From contig NZ_JAKZHW010000002.1 of NCBI RefSeq assembly GCF_022568775.1, positions 633,501-697,500 on the forward strand: a DNA stretch of 64,000 bases. Direction: 5' to 3'. The notes beneath the pieces are model-generated. The model was given only the letters and a program-made list of their open reading frames with translations. It ran no database searches and was not told the origin of the DNA. The first letter of the stretch is position 1. Each line of letters opens with the position of its first letter. The position numbers were made by a program, and so were the translations under genes. Shown here piece after piece: positions 7,858-16,524 of the stretch. This DNA comes from Sphingomonas telluris (GTDB lineage: Bacteria > Pseudomonadota > Alphaproteobacteria > Sphingomonadales > Sphingomonadaceae).

Positions 7858-8572
7858 CCGGTCCGCCCCGCCAGGTGGGGAAGGGGCGCCGTCCGGTGCA
7901 GACTTCGAATGCGGCGCGGGCGAGCAGCCGCGTTGAGTCGAGAATGGGTAGTGGCGACACATCCGCGGTCACCAGCAGCGGGATTTCTGTGCAGACGAGA
8001 GCGACGCCGTCGCAGCCTCCTTCGCGCTTCAGGCGATCGATGATCTCGACGTATCGGCGGCGGGAAGGCTCGGTGAAGACGCCTTCCACCAACTCGTCGA
8101 AGATGATGCGATCGACGTCGGCGCGCTCCTGCTCATTGGCGAAGACCGGCTCGATCCCAACTGCGGGAAGCGATCGCCGGTAGACGGGGCCGCCCATGGT
8201 GAAGCGCGTGCCGAGCATGGCGACGCGCGTCATCCCGAGCGCCGCGGCCTGATCCGCGACGATGTCGCCGATGTTGAGACCGGGGAGCGGGAGGTCGGGT
8301 CCGGCGGACTCCAAGGCGATGTGAGCTGTGTTGTCGGGACAGGCAAAGAAGTCGCATCCGCCGTCCGCGAGCCGCGCAATCGACTGGGCAAGGAAGGCGC
8401 GGACCGCGGGATGATCGCCGGCGTCCCAAGCGGGCATGATCCGCCCCATCGCCTCGCAGTCGAGCATGACGTCCGGGTGCATGTGCGCTTCCTCGCGGAA
8501 GCCGTTGCGGCAGAATTCGAGGAAGCAGAGGGCCGCGCCTTCGGCGCTATGGGCCAGGATTCCGAACCGCAT
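7850..8572 (-). CDS. Aspartate/glutamate racemase-family protein
   Basis: 240 residues of the Asp/Glu/hydantoin racemase fold, in which two cysteines act as acid-base pair across a pseudo-twofold axis. Both are visible, in FFACPDNTAH (about residue 88) and ALVCTEIPLL (about residue 195). The second half also carries RVAMLGTRFTM. It may interconvert L- and D-aspartate or a related amino acid, but substrate specificity cannot be read here. It is divergent from uvrB with 45 bases between start codons and overlaps the HNH gene. Confidence 0.85.
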   Translation of the reverse strand: MRFGILAHSAEGAALCFLEFCRNGFREEAHMHPDVMLDCEAMGRIMPAWDAGDHPAVRAFLAQSIARLADGGCDFFACPDNTAHIALESAGPDLPLPGLNIGDIVADQAAALGMTRVAMLGTRFTMGGPVYRRSLPAVGIEPVFANEQERADVDRIIFDELVEGVFTEPSRRRYVEIIDRLKREGGCDGVALVCTEIPLLVTADVSPLPILDSTRLLARAAFEVCTGRRPFPTWRGGPVG

Positions 8573-8617
8573 CGTTCCTCCGTTGTTCTACCGCGCAAGG
8601 CAACCATATAGGACGCA

Positions 8618-10813
8618 ATGGCGATTCAAATCCGCACTTCGCTGGCAGAACCCGAAGCGGCCGAGAGCTTCGTGCCGCACCGTCCCGCGCGTCCCGACAA
8701 GGCGGAGGGCGGCAAGAAATTCAAGATCGTCTCCGATTTCGAGCCGTCGGGCGACCAGCCCACGGCGATCAAGGAGTTGGTCGAGGGCATCGCGGAAAAC
8801 GGTGACGTGAGCCAGGTGCTTCTGGGAGTCACCGGCTCGGGCAAGACCTTCACCATGGCGAAGGTCATCGAGACCGTGCAGCGGCCGGCGCTGATCATCG
8901 CTCCGAACAAGATCCTCGCCGCGCAGCTCTACGGGGAGTTCAAGAGCTTCTTCCCCGACAACGCCGTCGAATATTTCGTCAGCTACTACGACTACTACCA
9001 GCCCGAGGCCTACGTCCCGCGCACCGACACCTACATCGAGAAGGAGTCGAGCGTGAACGAGGCCATCGACCGCATGCGCCACTCGGCGACGCGGTCGCTC
9101 CTGGAGCGCGACGACGTGATCATCGTCGCTTCGGTGTCCTGCCTCTACGGCATCGGCTCGGTCGAGACCTATTCGGCCATGACCTTCTCGCTGAAGAAGG
9201 GCAGTAGCGAGGACCAGCGCGAGGTCATCCGCAAGCTCGTCGCGCTTCAGTACAAGCGCAACGATGCCGCCTTCGCGCGCGGCAATTTCCGGGTGCGCGG
9301 CGATAATCTGGAGATCTTCCCGTCGCACTATGAAGACACCGCCTGGCGCGTGTCCTTCTTCGGCGACGAGATCGAGGAGATCGTCGAGTTCGACCCGCTG
9401 ACCGGCCAGAAAGCGGCCAGCCTCGACAGCGTCAAGGTCTACGCCAACTCGCACTATGTGACGCCCGGCCCGACGCTCAAGCAGGCGATGGAGGCGATCA
9501 AGCATGAGCTCGAGGAGCGACTGAAGGAGTTGGTCGCGGAAGGGCGGCTGCTGGAGGCGCAGCGCCTGGAGCAGCGCACGAACTTCGACCTGGAGATGAT
9601 TGCCGCGACGGGGAGCTGCGCCGGCATCGAGAACTACTCGCGCTTCCTCACCGGCCGCCTGCCCGGCGAGCCGCCGCCGACCCTGTTCGAATATCTCCCC
9701 GACAACGCATTGCTGTTCATCGACGAGAGCCACCAGACGGTGCCGCAGATCGGCGCCATGGCGCGCGGCGACCATCGGCGGAAGATCACGCTTGCGGAGT
9801 ACGGCTTCCGCTTGCCGAGCTGCATCGACAACCGCCCACTTCGATTCAACGAGTGGGACGCAATGCGTCCGCAGACGACCTTCGTCTCGGCGACGCCCGG
9901 CCCGTGGGAGATGAACGAGACGGGCGGCGTGTTCTCCGAGCAGGTGATCCGCCCGACCGGCCTCATCGACCCGCCCGTCGAGATCAAGCCGGTCGAGGAC
10001 CAGGTCGACGATCTCGTCCACGAGGCGAAGGAGACTGCGCGCAAGGGTTACCGGACGCTCGTCACGACGCTGACCAAGCGTATGGCCGAGGACCTGACGG
10101 AATACCTGCACGAGGCGGGACTGCGCGTCCGCTACATGCACTCCGACGTCGAGACGCTGGAGCGCATCGAGCTGATCCGCGAGCTGCGACTTGGCGTGTA
10201 TGACGTGCTCGTCGGTATCAACCTGCTGCGCGAAGGTCTCGACATTCCCGAATGCGGCCTCGTCGCGATCCTCGACGCCGATAAGGAAGGGTTCCTGCGC
10301 TCCGAGACGTCGCTGATCCAGACCATCGGCCGCGCCGCTCGCAACATAGACGGGCGGGTGATCCTCTATGCCGACACCAAGACCGGCTCGATCGAGCGCG
10401 CGCTCGCGGAGACGGATCGCCGCCGCGAGAAGCAGCTGGAGTACAACAAGCTCCACGGCATCACGCCGGAAAGCATCAAGCGGCAGATCAGCGACATCAT
10501 CGCCCACGTCTCGACCCGTGACGGCGTGGTCGTGGATACCGGCGACGAAGAGCGCCCGCACCTCGTCGGGCACAACCTCAAGGCCTACATCGCGGACCTC
10601 GAGCAGCGCATGCGCAAGGCGGCCGCAGACCTGGAGTTCGAGGAGGCTGGGCGCCTCCGCGACGAGATCCGCAGGCTTGAGGAGGACGACCTCGGTATCC
10701 CCCACGACCAGCGCGTCGCGCCGCGCCCGGCGGGCAATTCGACCGAGGGCAAGCCCGGCACCCGCAAAGGCCGCTTTGGGAAGCAGCAGCGCACGCGGTT
10801 CGGGCGCCGTTGA
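8618..10813 (+). CDS. uvrB: Excinuclease ABC subunit B
   Basis: 731-residue UvrB, the damage-verifying helicase-like component of nucleotide excision repair, which receives DNA from UvrA and recruits UvrC. Visible parts are Walker A GVTGSGKT at about 70-77, the damage-inserting beta-hairpin region around [15 protein letters not shown], helicase motifs including [12 protein letters not shown] and the [14 protein letters not shown] [12 protein letters not shown], and the C-terminal UVR motif ([20 protein letters not shown]) that contacts UvrC. The tail is very basic. The start is preceded by AGGA. It is slightly longer than E. coli UvrB (673 aa) because of N- and C-terminal extensions. Confidence 0.97.
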   Translation: MAIQIRTSLAEPEAAESFVPHRPARPDKAEGGKKFKIVSDFEPSGDQPTAIKELVEGIAENGDVSQVLLGVTGSGKTFTMAKVIETVQRPALIIAPNKILAAQLYGEFKSFFPDNAVEYFVSYYDYYQPEAYVPRTDTYIEKESSVNEAIDRMRHSATRSLLERDDVIIVASVSCLYGIGSVETYSAMTFSLKKGSSEDQREVIRKLVALQYKRNDAAFARGNFRVRGDNLEIFPSHYEDTAWRVSFFGDEIEEIVEFDPLTGQKAASLDSVKVYANSHYVTPGPTLKQAMEAIKHELEERLKELVAEGRLLEAQRLEQRTNFDLEMIAATGSCAGIENYSRFLTGRLPGEPPPTLFEYLPDNALLFIDESHQTVPQIGAMARGDHRRKITLAEYGFRLPSCIDNRPLRFNEWDAMRPQTTFVSATPGPWEMNETGGVFSEQVIRPTGLIDPPVEIKPVEDQVDDLVHEAKETARKGYRTLVTTLTKRMAEDLTEYLHEAGLRVRYMHSDVETLERIELIRELRLGVYDVLVGINLLREGLDIPECGLVAILDADKEGFLRSETSLIQTIGRAARNIDGRVILYADTKTGSIERALAETDRRREKQLEYNKLHGITPESIKRQISDIIAHVSTRDGVVVDTGDEERPHLVGHNLKAYIADLEQRMRKAAADLEFEEAGRLRDEIRRLEEDDLGIPHDQRVAPRPAGNSTEGKPGTRKGRFGKQQRTRFGRR

Positions 10814-10877
10814 GTCGTTCAGCCTCGCGCAACCCAAACGACTGCACGGAGTTTGATCTGAAAGTCGCAACGGGAGC

Positions 10878-10895
10878 GCGCCGCACACGCGGCGC
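10878..10895 (+). other. Hairpin in the leader of the first L,D-transpeptidase gene
   Basis: GCGCCGC-acac-GCGGCGC forms a perfect 7-bp stem ending seven bases before the ATG at 10903, where a Shine-Dalgarno site would normally be. It is followed by TAAATTT. It could act as a weak terminator after uvrB or as a translational control element. No U-run strong enough for a confident terminator follows. Confidence 0.4.
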
Positions 10896-10902
10896 TAAAT
10901 TT

Positions 10903-12204
10903 ATGAACAAAAAGGTTCGATTGATTCTCGGCGCAGCAGCGCTGTTCGCTGCAACTCCGGCCTTTGCCTCCGGCGAGCCGCGTGGCGACGAGCCGGTCGC
11001 GGTGCCGCGGTCGATCAAGCAGGGCGTCGATTTCGTCTATGTCGACCCGCAGATGAGCACGGTCGCGCGGCGGCACCAGCGGCCGCAGAACTGGTTCGCC
11101 CGTCTGTTCAACCTAAACCTCGGGTCGAGCGGAAAGAGCTCGCCGAACCCGCTGTTCATCCAGCTGGCCCGGGGCATGCAGCAGTACCAGATGAGCTACG
11201 GCCGCCTGCCGCAGACGAAGATCCCGGCGGGTCCGGTGCTGAAGCGCGGGTCGACCGGCAAGCGCGTTTCGCTGCTTCGCCAACGGCTCGGCCTGTCGCC
11301 GAACGGCGGTTACGACGAGCAGCTGTTCCAGGCCGTCGCGAGCTACCAGACGGTCCACGGCATTGGGCCTGCCGACGGCATCGCCGGCAAAGGCACGATC
11401 GCCTCGCTCAACCGGGGCGCGGACTATTATCTGAAGCGGCTCGCGATCAACGTCGAGCGCGCCTACCGGCTTCCGACGACGCGGACGTTCGACCGCTACG
11501 TGGTCGTCGATTCAGGGTCGGCCGAAGCCTATCTCTTCGATCGCGACCGGGTCGTGGATGGGATGAAGGTGGTCGTCGGTTCGCCGAAGACGAAGACGCC
11601 CATGATCGCGGTCATCATGCGCAACGCCAAGGCGAATCCCTATTGGAACGTGCCGCCGGAGCTGATCCGCAGCCTGACCGCCAAGCGTATCGGCGAGCAG
11701 GGCCTCTCCTACCTGAAGGACTTCCACTACGAGGTCCTGTCGGACTGGTCGGGCAACGCCCAGATCATCGATCCGAAGACTGTCAACTGGAAGGCGATCG
11801 CGTCGGGCAAGAAACAGCCGACCGTCCTCGTCCGGCAGCTTCCGGGACCGTGGAATTCGATGGGCAACATGAAGTTCGAGATGCCCAACGATTACGGCAT
11901 CTACCTGCACGATACGCCGCACAAGGAGCTCTTTGCGGAGAACGAGCGGCATCTCAGCAACGGCTGCGTGCGCCTTCAGGATTATCGGCGTTTCGCCACC
12001 TGGGTGTTCGGGCGAGTTCCGCAGCCGCAGGGACATCGCGAGGAATATTTCCCGCTGCCGCGCCCGGTGCCGATCTACCTGACCTACCTGACGGTCGAGC
12101 CGAGCAACAACGGCGTCGTCTTCAAGCCCGACCCCTACGGGTTCGACGCGCTTGCCATGCCGCAAATGTTCGGCGGAACGAGCCGGGTCGCCTCGCCGTC
12201 CTGA
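10903..12204 (+). CDS. Exported L,D-transpeptidase with peptidoglycan-binding domain
   Basis: 433 residues from the ATG at 10903, which gives a clean Sec signal peptide (MNKKVRLILGAAALFAATPAFA); the frame's earlier start at 10810 overlaps uvrB. A PG_binding_1 repeat (GSTGKRVSLLRQRLGL to DGIAGKGTIASLN) is followed by a YkuD catalytic domain with HDTPHKELF and the active-site SNGCVRLQDY. Such enzymes make 3-3 peptidoglycan cross-links or attach envelope proteins. The architecture resembles YcbB/LdtD. A close paralogue is at 16525. The upstream hairpin replaces a normal ribosome-binding site. Confidence 0.9.
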   Translation: MNKKVRLILGAAALFAATPAFASGEPRGDEPVAVPRSIKQGVDFVYVDPQMSTVARRHQRPQNWFARLFNLNLGSSGKSSPNPLFIQLARGMQQYQMSYGRLPQTKIPAGPVLKRGSTGKRVSLLRQRLGLSPNGGYDEQLFQAVASYQTVHGIGPADGIAGKGTIASLNRGADYYLKRLAINVERAYRLPTTRTFDRYVVVDSGSAEAYLFDRDRVVDGMKVVVGSPKTKTPMIAVIMRNAKANPYWNVPPELIRSLTAKRIGEQGLSYLKDFHYEVLSDWSGNAQIIDPKTVNWKAIASGKKQPTVLVRQLPGPWNSMGNMKFEMPNDYGIYLHDTPHKELFAENERHLSNGCVRLQDYRRFATWVFGRVPQPQGHREEYFPLPRPVPIYLTYLTVEPSNNGVVFKPDPYGFDALAMPQMFGGTSRVASPS

Positions 12205-12208
12205 ATTC

Positions 12209-12230
12209 GGGCGGCGCCCCAACGCCGCCC
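12209..12230. terminator. Bidirectional hairpin terminator candidate
   Basis: GGGCGGCG-ccccaa-CGCCGCCC is a perfect 8-bp stem with a 6-base loop starting five bases after the L,D-transpeptidase stop and ending nine bases before the end of the convergent membrane-protein gene. The position between convergent genes fits a shared terminator. No clear T-run follows on either strand. Confidence 0.55.
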
Positions 12231-12238
12231 GCTTCAAC

Positions 12239-12685
12239 TCACCTGAGCACGCCCTTCGCGGCCATGTTCCTTGCGTAGAGGAACAGCACGATCGCGATGA
12301 TCCAGATGAAACCGGTCATCATGTACATGGCCGGCGTCGTCAGCGCTGCAGGCGGCGTGGACATGCCGAATTGGTAGATCGTCGTCAGCAGAAGGCCGAG
12401 CAATGACACCGCATAGAGCGGCACCGCCCACCGGCTGCGGATGAGCAGCGCTAGCGACCCTGCAAGGCTCCCCCACACGCCTATCGCCCAGAGGGCGACG
12501 ACCCAGGCCGGGAAGCTGGTGAAGTAGGCGGCAGCCTCGTCCCCGCCCATCATCTTCAGATATTCGGCGTTCTGCTTCTGCGTCATCACATAGTCGTAGC
12601 AGCCAAACGCCGTCCAAAGCGTCGCAAGTACGCCGACGACCCAAAGATGTGTGGGCGTGCGTGCGGTCTCAGCAGTCGTTGCCAT
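12239..12685 (-). CDS. Four-helix integral membrane protein of unknown function
   Basis: 148 residues from the ATG at 12685, which has a strong GGAGGG nine bases upstream; the longer frame to 12763 is rejected for lack of a site. Four hydrophobic segments are evident (LWVVGVLATLWTAFGCYDYV, AWVVALWAIGVWGSLAGSLA, WAVPLYAVSLLGLLLTTIYQ, MYMMTGFIWIIAIVLFLYA), with an Asp-Tyr motif in the first. Similar proteins are common in sphingomonads and unnamed; some databases label them sugar-transporter-like without evidence. No function can be assigned. Confidence 0.75.
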   Translation of the reverse strand: MATTAETARTPTHLWVVGVLATLWTAFGCYDYVMTQKQNAEYLKMMGGDEAAAYFTSFPAWVVALWAIGVWGSLAGSLALLIRSRWAVPLYAVSLLGLLLTTIYQFGMSTPPAALTTPAMYMMTGFIWIIAIVLFLYARNMAAKGVLR

Positions 12686-12765
12686 GATTTGCCCTCCCCA
12701 AGTCGCAGCACGACAGGCGCTGCTTCCAACGCAAACGGGGCCAGTGCGGGCGGTCCCCCGCACCG

Positions 12766-12786
12766 CCGGGGCCGATGAGGCCCCGG
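12766..12786 (-). terminator. Hairpin terminator candidate after the autotransporter gene
   Basis: CCGGGGCC-gatga-GGCCCCGG is a perfect 8-bp GC stem with a 5-base loop, 20 bases past the autotransporter stop on the reverse strand. No U-run follows, so termination is inferred only from stem strength and position. It also lies upstream of the next same-strand gene. Confidence 0.45.
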
Positions 12787-12805
12787 TTGGGGGCTCAAGT
12801 CAAGG

Positions 12806-14635
12806 CTAGAAGCCGGCGTGCAGTCCGACCTGCGCAGAGACGTCGTTGCCCTGGTCGCGGCCCAACGTGGCCGAGCCGATGGCGTTGATCGTCACGTTGC
12901 TGAACAGGCCCGCGCTGCCGCCGAACGACACGCGGCCGTAGGCCTTGGTCGAACGGTCCTCAAACGCCCAGGTGTTGACGATTCCAGGCGCGCTGGTCTG
13001 CGCGAACTGGACCGAGCGGCCGTCGTCGCTCAGTTCCTTTTCGAGCATTGCGGAAGCGAACGGTCTGATCGACGATCCGCCGCTTTCGAAGTCGCCGCGG
13101 ATCTCGGCGCCGATGCCTGCCGTGAACGACTTGGCCGAGGTCTTGCCGACGTTGAGCGAGAGCGCCGCGTCGCCTTCCTCGGTGTAGCCGTCGACCTTTG
13201 CCTTGGCATAGTCGAGCGCGACGACCGGACCGGCGCGCATTGTGCCCAGCGGGAAGAGATAGCCCGCCTTCGCGCCCGCAAGCCAATGGTCCCCGTCGGG
13301 GCTGGAATTCAAGTTGTTGACGACGCCCGCGCGCTCGATGTCGTTATTGTCCTGGCCGTAGCCGAGATAGCCCTGCACGAAGCCGCCCGCGATCGAAAAG
13401 CCGCCGAAGCCGCCGATCTGCCAGGTGTCCACGTCGTTGCGCGACGCATCATTGCCGAAGCGCACGCGCGGACGGGTGTAGTTGGCCGCAATCCCGACGG
13501 TGCCGTTGCCGAAGCCGTAGGAGGCACCAACCGTGCCGCCGACGCCGTCGATGTCGAAGCCGTCCGTCGCGGCATCGGCCTTCACGTCGCGGGAATAGGT
13601 GTCGCCGACGATGAAGAGCTTCAGGCCCTCGGCGACATCGCCGTCGCGCGGCGCCGTGAGGTCGACGCGGCTGGAAAGGGTTCGGCCGAACTGGCGAGCC
13701 GTCTCCATCCCAGCCTCGCTCGGGGCTTCGAGCGTCAGCGGTGCCTGCAGCTGAGCAGCGATATAGCGCCCGACGATCGCGAAACCGGCGGACGTCAGGT
13801 GCAGGTTGTCCACGTAGAAGAGGAACTGGTTTGTAAGGTTCGAATCCGCGATGCACGCCGGAGCGGGAGCGCAGGCGCCGGCGCTTTGCAGGCCGTAGGC
13901 GCCAGGGTTCGCGACGATCTGCTGACCGATCGCGGTCAAGTCGAGATAGTGGACGATCACGCCATCGGCCGCGTAGCCTGCGAGAACGCCCTGCATCTGC
14001 GTGTTGAACGTGGTCGAATAGCTCTGCCGGATGGCCTGAGCGGCGGGATCGTTCGCGATCTCGGGCAGGATCGCCGTATTGCCGGCGAGGAAGCTGATGT
14101 TCTGCGCGCCGGCGTCGACCAGCGCATTGAGGCCAGCCGTAGCAAAGGCCGCCGAAGCTGTGGCAGCCGCGGGCGCTCCCGCCAGCGTTCCGCCTTGCTG
14201 CTGGTAGAAGCGTGCGTCGTTCCCGCCGACCGAAAAGGTGACGAGATCGCTGGAATCGAAGGTGCCCGACACGGCCGGGAACGGTCCGCCGCCGCCCGCG
14301 AGAAAGGCGTTCCACTCGGTGACGAAGCCGGGCAGGCCGACGCCGTTGGTGTTCGTATTGTTCGTGAGCGCTCCGCCGATCGCGAAATTATCCACCGGCA
14401 CGTTGAGCAGCTGCGACAAGGTGTCGATGTAGTTGGTGCCACCCGAGAAGCGGCCGGTCGGATAGACCAGAGGCGCCGGGTTGAAGCCCAGGATCTCGAA
14501 CAGGTTGCCGGTATCCGCATAGCTGTCGCCGAATGCGGTGATGGAATCGACGCGCTGCGCCGCCGCGGACGTCGCAATAGTCGCAAGTGCCGTTGCGCCC
14601 AGAAGGGCACGGCCAAAGAGGCTACAAACAGTCAT
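12806..14635 (-). CDS. Autotransporter GDSL esterase/lipase
   Basis: 609 residues from the ATG at 14635, preceded by GGGGGAGGG. A signal peptide ends at SAAAQ. The passenger is a GDSL hydrolase with ITAFGDSYADTG (Ser about 37), the oxyanion block VGGNDARFY and the catalytic DNLHLT (Asp and His). The last 270 or so residues form an autotransporter beta-barrel of alternating polar and aromatic strands, ending in Gly-Phe as expected for BAM recognition. It resembles EstA-type esterases, which stay anchored in the outer membrane facing outward and hydrolyse esters or lipids. It stands alone. Confidence 0.92.
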   Translation of the reverse strand: MTVCSLFGRALLGATALATIATSAAAQRVDSITAFGDSYADTGNLFEILGFNPAPLVYPTGRFSGGTNYIDTLSQLLNVPVDNFAIGGALTNNTNTNGVGLPGFVTEWNAFLAGGGGPFPAVSGTFDSSDLVTFSVGGNDARFYQQQGGTLAGAPAAATASAAFATAGLNALVDAGAQNISFLAGNTAILPEIANDPAAQAIRQSYSTTFNTQMQGVLAGYAADGVIVHYLDLTAIGQQIVANPGAYGLQSAGACAPAPACIADSNLTNQFLFYVDNLHLTSAGFAIVGRYIAAQLQAPLTLEAPSEAGMETARQFGRTLSSRVDLTAPRDGDVAEGLKLFIVGDTYSRDVKADAATDGFDIDGVGGTVGASYGFGNGTVGIAANYTRPRVRFGNDASRNDVDTWQIGGFGGFSIAGGFVQGYLGYGQDNNDIERAGVVNNLNSSPDGDHWLAGAKAGYLFPLGTMRAGPVVALDYAKAKVDGYTEEGDAALSLNVGKTSAKSFTAGIGAEIRGDFESGGSSIRPFASAMLEKELSDDGRSVQFAQTSAPGIVNTWAFEDRSTKAYGRVSFGGSAGLFSNVTINAIGSATLGRDQGNDVSAQVGLHAGF

Positions 14636-14742
14636 GAATCCCTCCCCCAAACGGCCGCACGGCGGCCGCGGACGGGAGGGATTATGAGCCGGGATTCCGC
14701 GATCTTACAAGTGGCGGTCCGGCAACAGCCGTTTCCAATCGG

Positions 14743-14883
14743 CTAGCGGTGGCCACCGTGGCCGGCGTTCTGCTTGTGGCCCGTGCGGCTCGCGCTTTCG
14801 CCGTTGGCATGAGCTTTCTGGTTGCCGCCGATGTCGTTCTTGCGGGCCTGGTCGAAGTCGCCCTTCTTCTTGTGGTCGGTCAT
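14743..14883 (-). CDS. Very small hydrophilic stress-type protein (46 aa)
   Basis: A 46-residue frame beginning MTDHKKKGDFDQARKNDI, with a ribosome-binding site containing GGAG. The rest is Gly, His, Asn and Lys rich (KAHANGES, HKQNAGHGGH) with no hydrophobic core, so it is probably disordered, like small Con-10/KGG-type or LEA-like stress proteins. An EcfG-like -35/-10 pair sits at a good distance upstream (see 14911-14937). Family assignment is uncertain. It is divergent from the gene at 15068. Confidence 0.6.
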   Translation of the reverse strand: MTDHKKKGDFDQARKNDIGGNQKAHANGESASRTGHKQNAGHGGHR

Positions 14884-14910
14884 TGTTTCGATCTCCGGTT
14901 GGGGAGAGGC

Positions 14911-14937
14911 TGAACGCCCGCGGTGTGGCGCCGTTTC
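14911..14937. promoter_or_regulatory. EcfG-like promoter candidate between two divergent small genes
   Basis: On the reverse strand GAAAC (complement of 14933-14937), 16 bases and CGTT (complement of 14913-14916) are one mismatch from GGAAC-N16/17-CGTT. The predicted transcript start is about 20-25 bases before the 46-aa gene. The same DNA read forward gives TGAAC-N16-CGTT (14911-14935), also one mismatch. A further GAAAC-N15-CGTT (14989-15012) reads toward the gene at 15068. All are imperfect, so this is a candidate only. Confidence 0.4.
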
Positions 14938-15067
14938 GAGGCTACGGCACGCTGCCCGACAAATCGGGCCAACCGTCTCAAAGCCTAAGAAACTAGTGCC
15001 GTCGCGGGCGTTGGAGGACCGTCGCCTGATTGCGGCAGACTCAATCCAGCCCCCGAGGAGGACTTCA

Positions 15068-15415
15068 ATGCAGCAAGGACAATCGAGCGAGCAGACCGGC
15101 ACGCGCGACGATACATATGACGTGATCTCGGTGGTTTACCACGCGCTCCAGGGCGCGGAGAATTGCGAGATCTACGCCGACGACGCTGAAGACGAGCGGC
15201 TCCGCAGCTTCTTCCAGCAGGCCTACGAACAACAGCGCCAGTTAGCCGAGCAGGGCAAGCAGGTACTGATGCATTGCCTGCAGAACGAAGGCGGACAAGG
15301 CGTCGGCCAGAGCGCATTCGGCTTCGGCAAAGGCCAGACGTCCGGCCAATCGAGCGACAGTCGCAGTGAGAGGGTGACCTCCGGCACCAGCCAGACCGAC
15401 ACCGGTATCGGCTAA
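15068..15415 (+). CDS. Small acidic helical protein of unknown function (115 aa)
   Basis: 115 residues from the ATG at 15068, preceded by AGGAGG. The central part (DDTYDVISVVYHALQGAENC to QGKQVLMHCLQN) looks like a two-helix, ferritin-like or bacterioferritin-associated fold with acidic residues (IYADDAEDERL). The C-terminal 40 residues are low-complexity Gly/Ser/Gln. It lies opposite a tiny hydrophilic gene, and both may belong to the general stress response. No catalytic motif is seen. A DUF892-like relation is possible but not shown. Confidence 0.65.
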   Translation: MQQGQSSEQTGTRDDTYDVISVVYHALQGAENCEIYADDAEDERLRSFFQQAYEQQRQLAEQGKQVLMHCLQNEGGQGVGQSAFGFGKGQTSGQSSDSRSERVTSGTSQTDTGIG

Positions 15416-16431
15416 TCCACCAAGGCCCCGGCGGCTTCGGTCGCCGGGGAACTTTCCGGCCCTTCGAAGGCTGCCATGACTTCGGCGATCATCATCTCCT
15501 CCTCTTTCTCGTAGCGCGGGGAGAAGTGGAACGGCTCGAGCCGTCGCACGCCCGCAGCGCGCGCAATCTCGCCCGCAGCCTTGGTGGTCAGGTGCGCACG
15601 ATGGCGCGCCTGGTCGGCATCGGCTGCCGCGAAGCGCGATTCCAGGAAGAACAGGTCCGCGCCCGCCGCGAGCTCGGCAATCGCCTCGCGGTTTTCCGGA
15701 GTATCGGCGACGTCCGTCACATAGGCGATCTTCTGACCGGGACCGATCTTCACGAGATCGCGCAACTGGCCGAGGGGAAGATGGCGGCCGTCAGGCAGGG
15801 CAATCATGACCTTGTCGTCCCAACCCGCCAGGATCCCTTTCTTCAACCGCTGCAGCCACTGGCCCGGCTCGACGTCGAGCTCGTCGAGGCGGTTCTTCCA
15901 GACGTTCGCATGTGCCGGTTCGCTCAGGGTGAAGCCGAGGCAAGGCCCATGGTGCTGGAGGAAGGTCGCGTGCACCTCGAACCCCTCGACGTTCAGAGGT
16001 GGCGGCGGGATGGGGACTTCCCAGGCGAAGCGGCGCTTGAAACGGAAGCGGGCCGCCCGTGGCGCCTCGTGCTCCCGCAATCCGGTGACCAGGAAGACGA
16101 GGTCTTGATCGTACTTGTCCGCGAGGTCCCAGTCGTAGCCCTGAAGCTTGTGATGGATGCGCTCGCAAAGACCGTCCGGGCCGATGAACCGGATGACCTT
16201 CTGGCGCCCGATATTTGCCCGGAGAAGCGCATCGAACCCGACGAAATGATCCATGTGCATGTGGCTGACGAACACATGGCTGATGCGCAGGAGGTCGCGG
16301 GTGCTGAGCGCCGACAGGTCGCCGATGTCGAACAGCAACGCTTCACGCCGGTGAAGAATTTCGACGAAGACGGCCGGGTCGCCGAAGCGGCCGTTCACGA
16401 GCCTTGGGTGGAAAGTCGGGGTCACGCGCAC
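15412..16431 (-). CDS. RNase Z-like MBL-fold metal-dependent hydrolase
   Basis: 339 residues with a metallo-beta-lactamase fold. The metal-binding motif is SHMHMDHFVGFDALL near residue 57-70, with further ligands in LQHHGPCLGF, YVTDVADT and HLTTKAAGEIA. The layout matches RNase Z / ElaC-type proteins, but the domain is longer than tRNase Z and carries a large insertion. tRNA 3' processing is possible; other phosphodiester hydrolysis is equally so. The end overlaps the stop of the convergent 115-aa gene by four bases. It starts 93 bases from the second L,D-transpeptidase gene. Confidence 0.82.
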   Translation of the reverse strand: MRVTPTFHPRLVNGRFGDPAVFVEILHRREALLFDIGDLSALSTRDLLRISHVFVSHMHMDHFVGFDALLRANIGRQKVIRFIGPDGLCERIHHKLQGYDWDLADKYDQDLVFLVTGLREHEAPRAARFRFKRRFAWEVPIPPPPLNVEGFEVHATFLQHHGPCLGFTLSEPAHANVWKNRLDELDVEPGQWLQRLKKGILAGWDDKVMIALPDGRHLPLGQLRDLVKIGPGQKIAYVTDVADTPENREAIAELAAGADLFFLESRFAAADADQARHRAHLTTKAAGEIARAAGVRRLEPFHFSPRYEKEEEMMIAEVMAAFEGPESSPATEAAGALVD

Positions 16432-16524
16432 TCAGAACGTCGCAGCAAGCCTTCGGTTCGCCCTTGGATTCTGGAGCCGTTCATCTGGTGCTGCTACAAG
16501 ACGGACGGGTGTGAAGGGGTGGTA

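Noticed and set aside
8588..10888. 766-codon open frame antisense to uvrB
   Set aside because: It is a GC-rich shadow of uvrB with low-complexity Arg/Leu/Asp sequence, no family motifs and no start signal.
12818..14746. 642-codon forward frame over the autotransporter gene
   Set aside because: The reverse strand has a signal peptide, GDSL motif and barrel; the forward frame has none.
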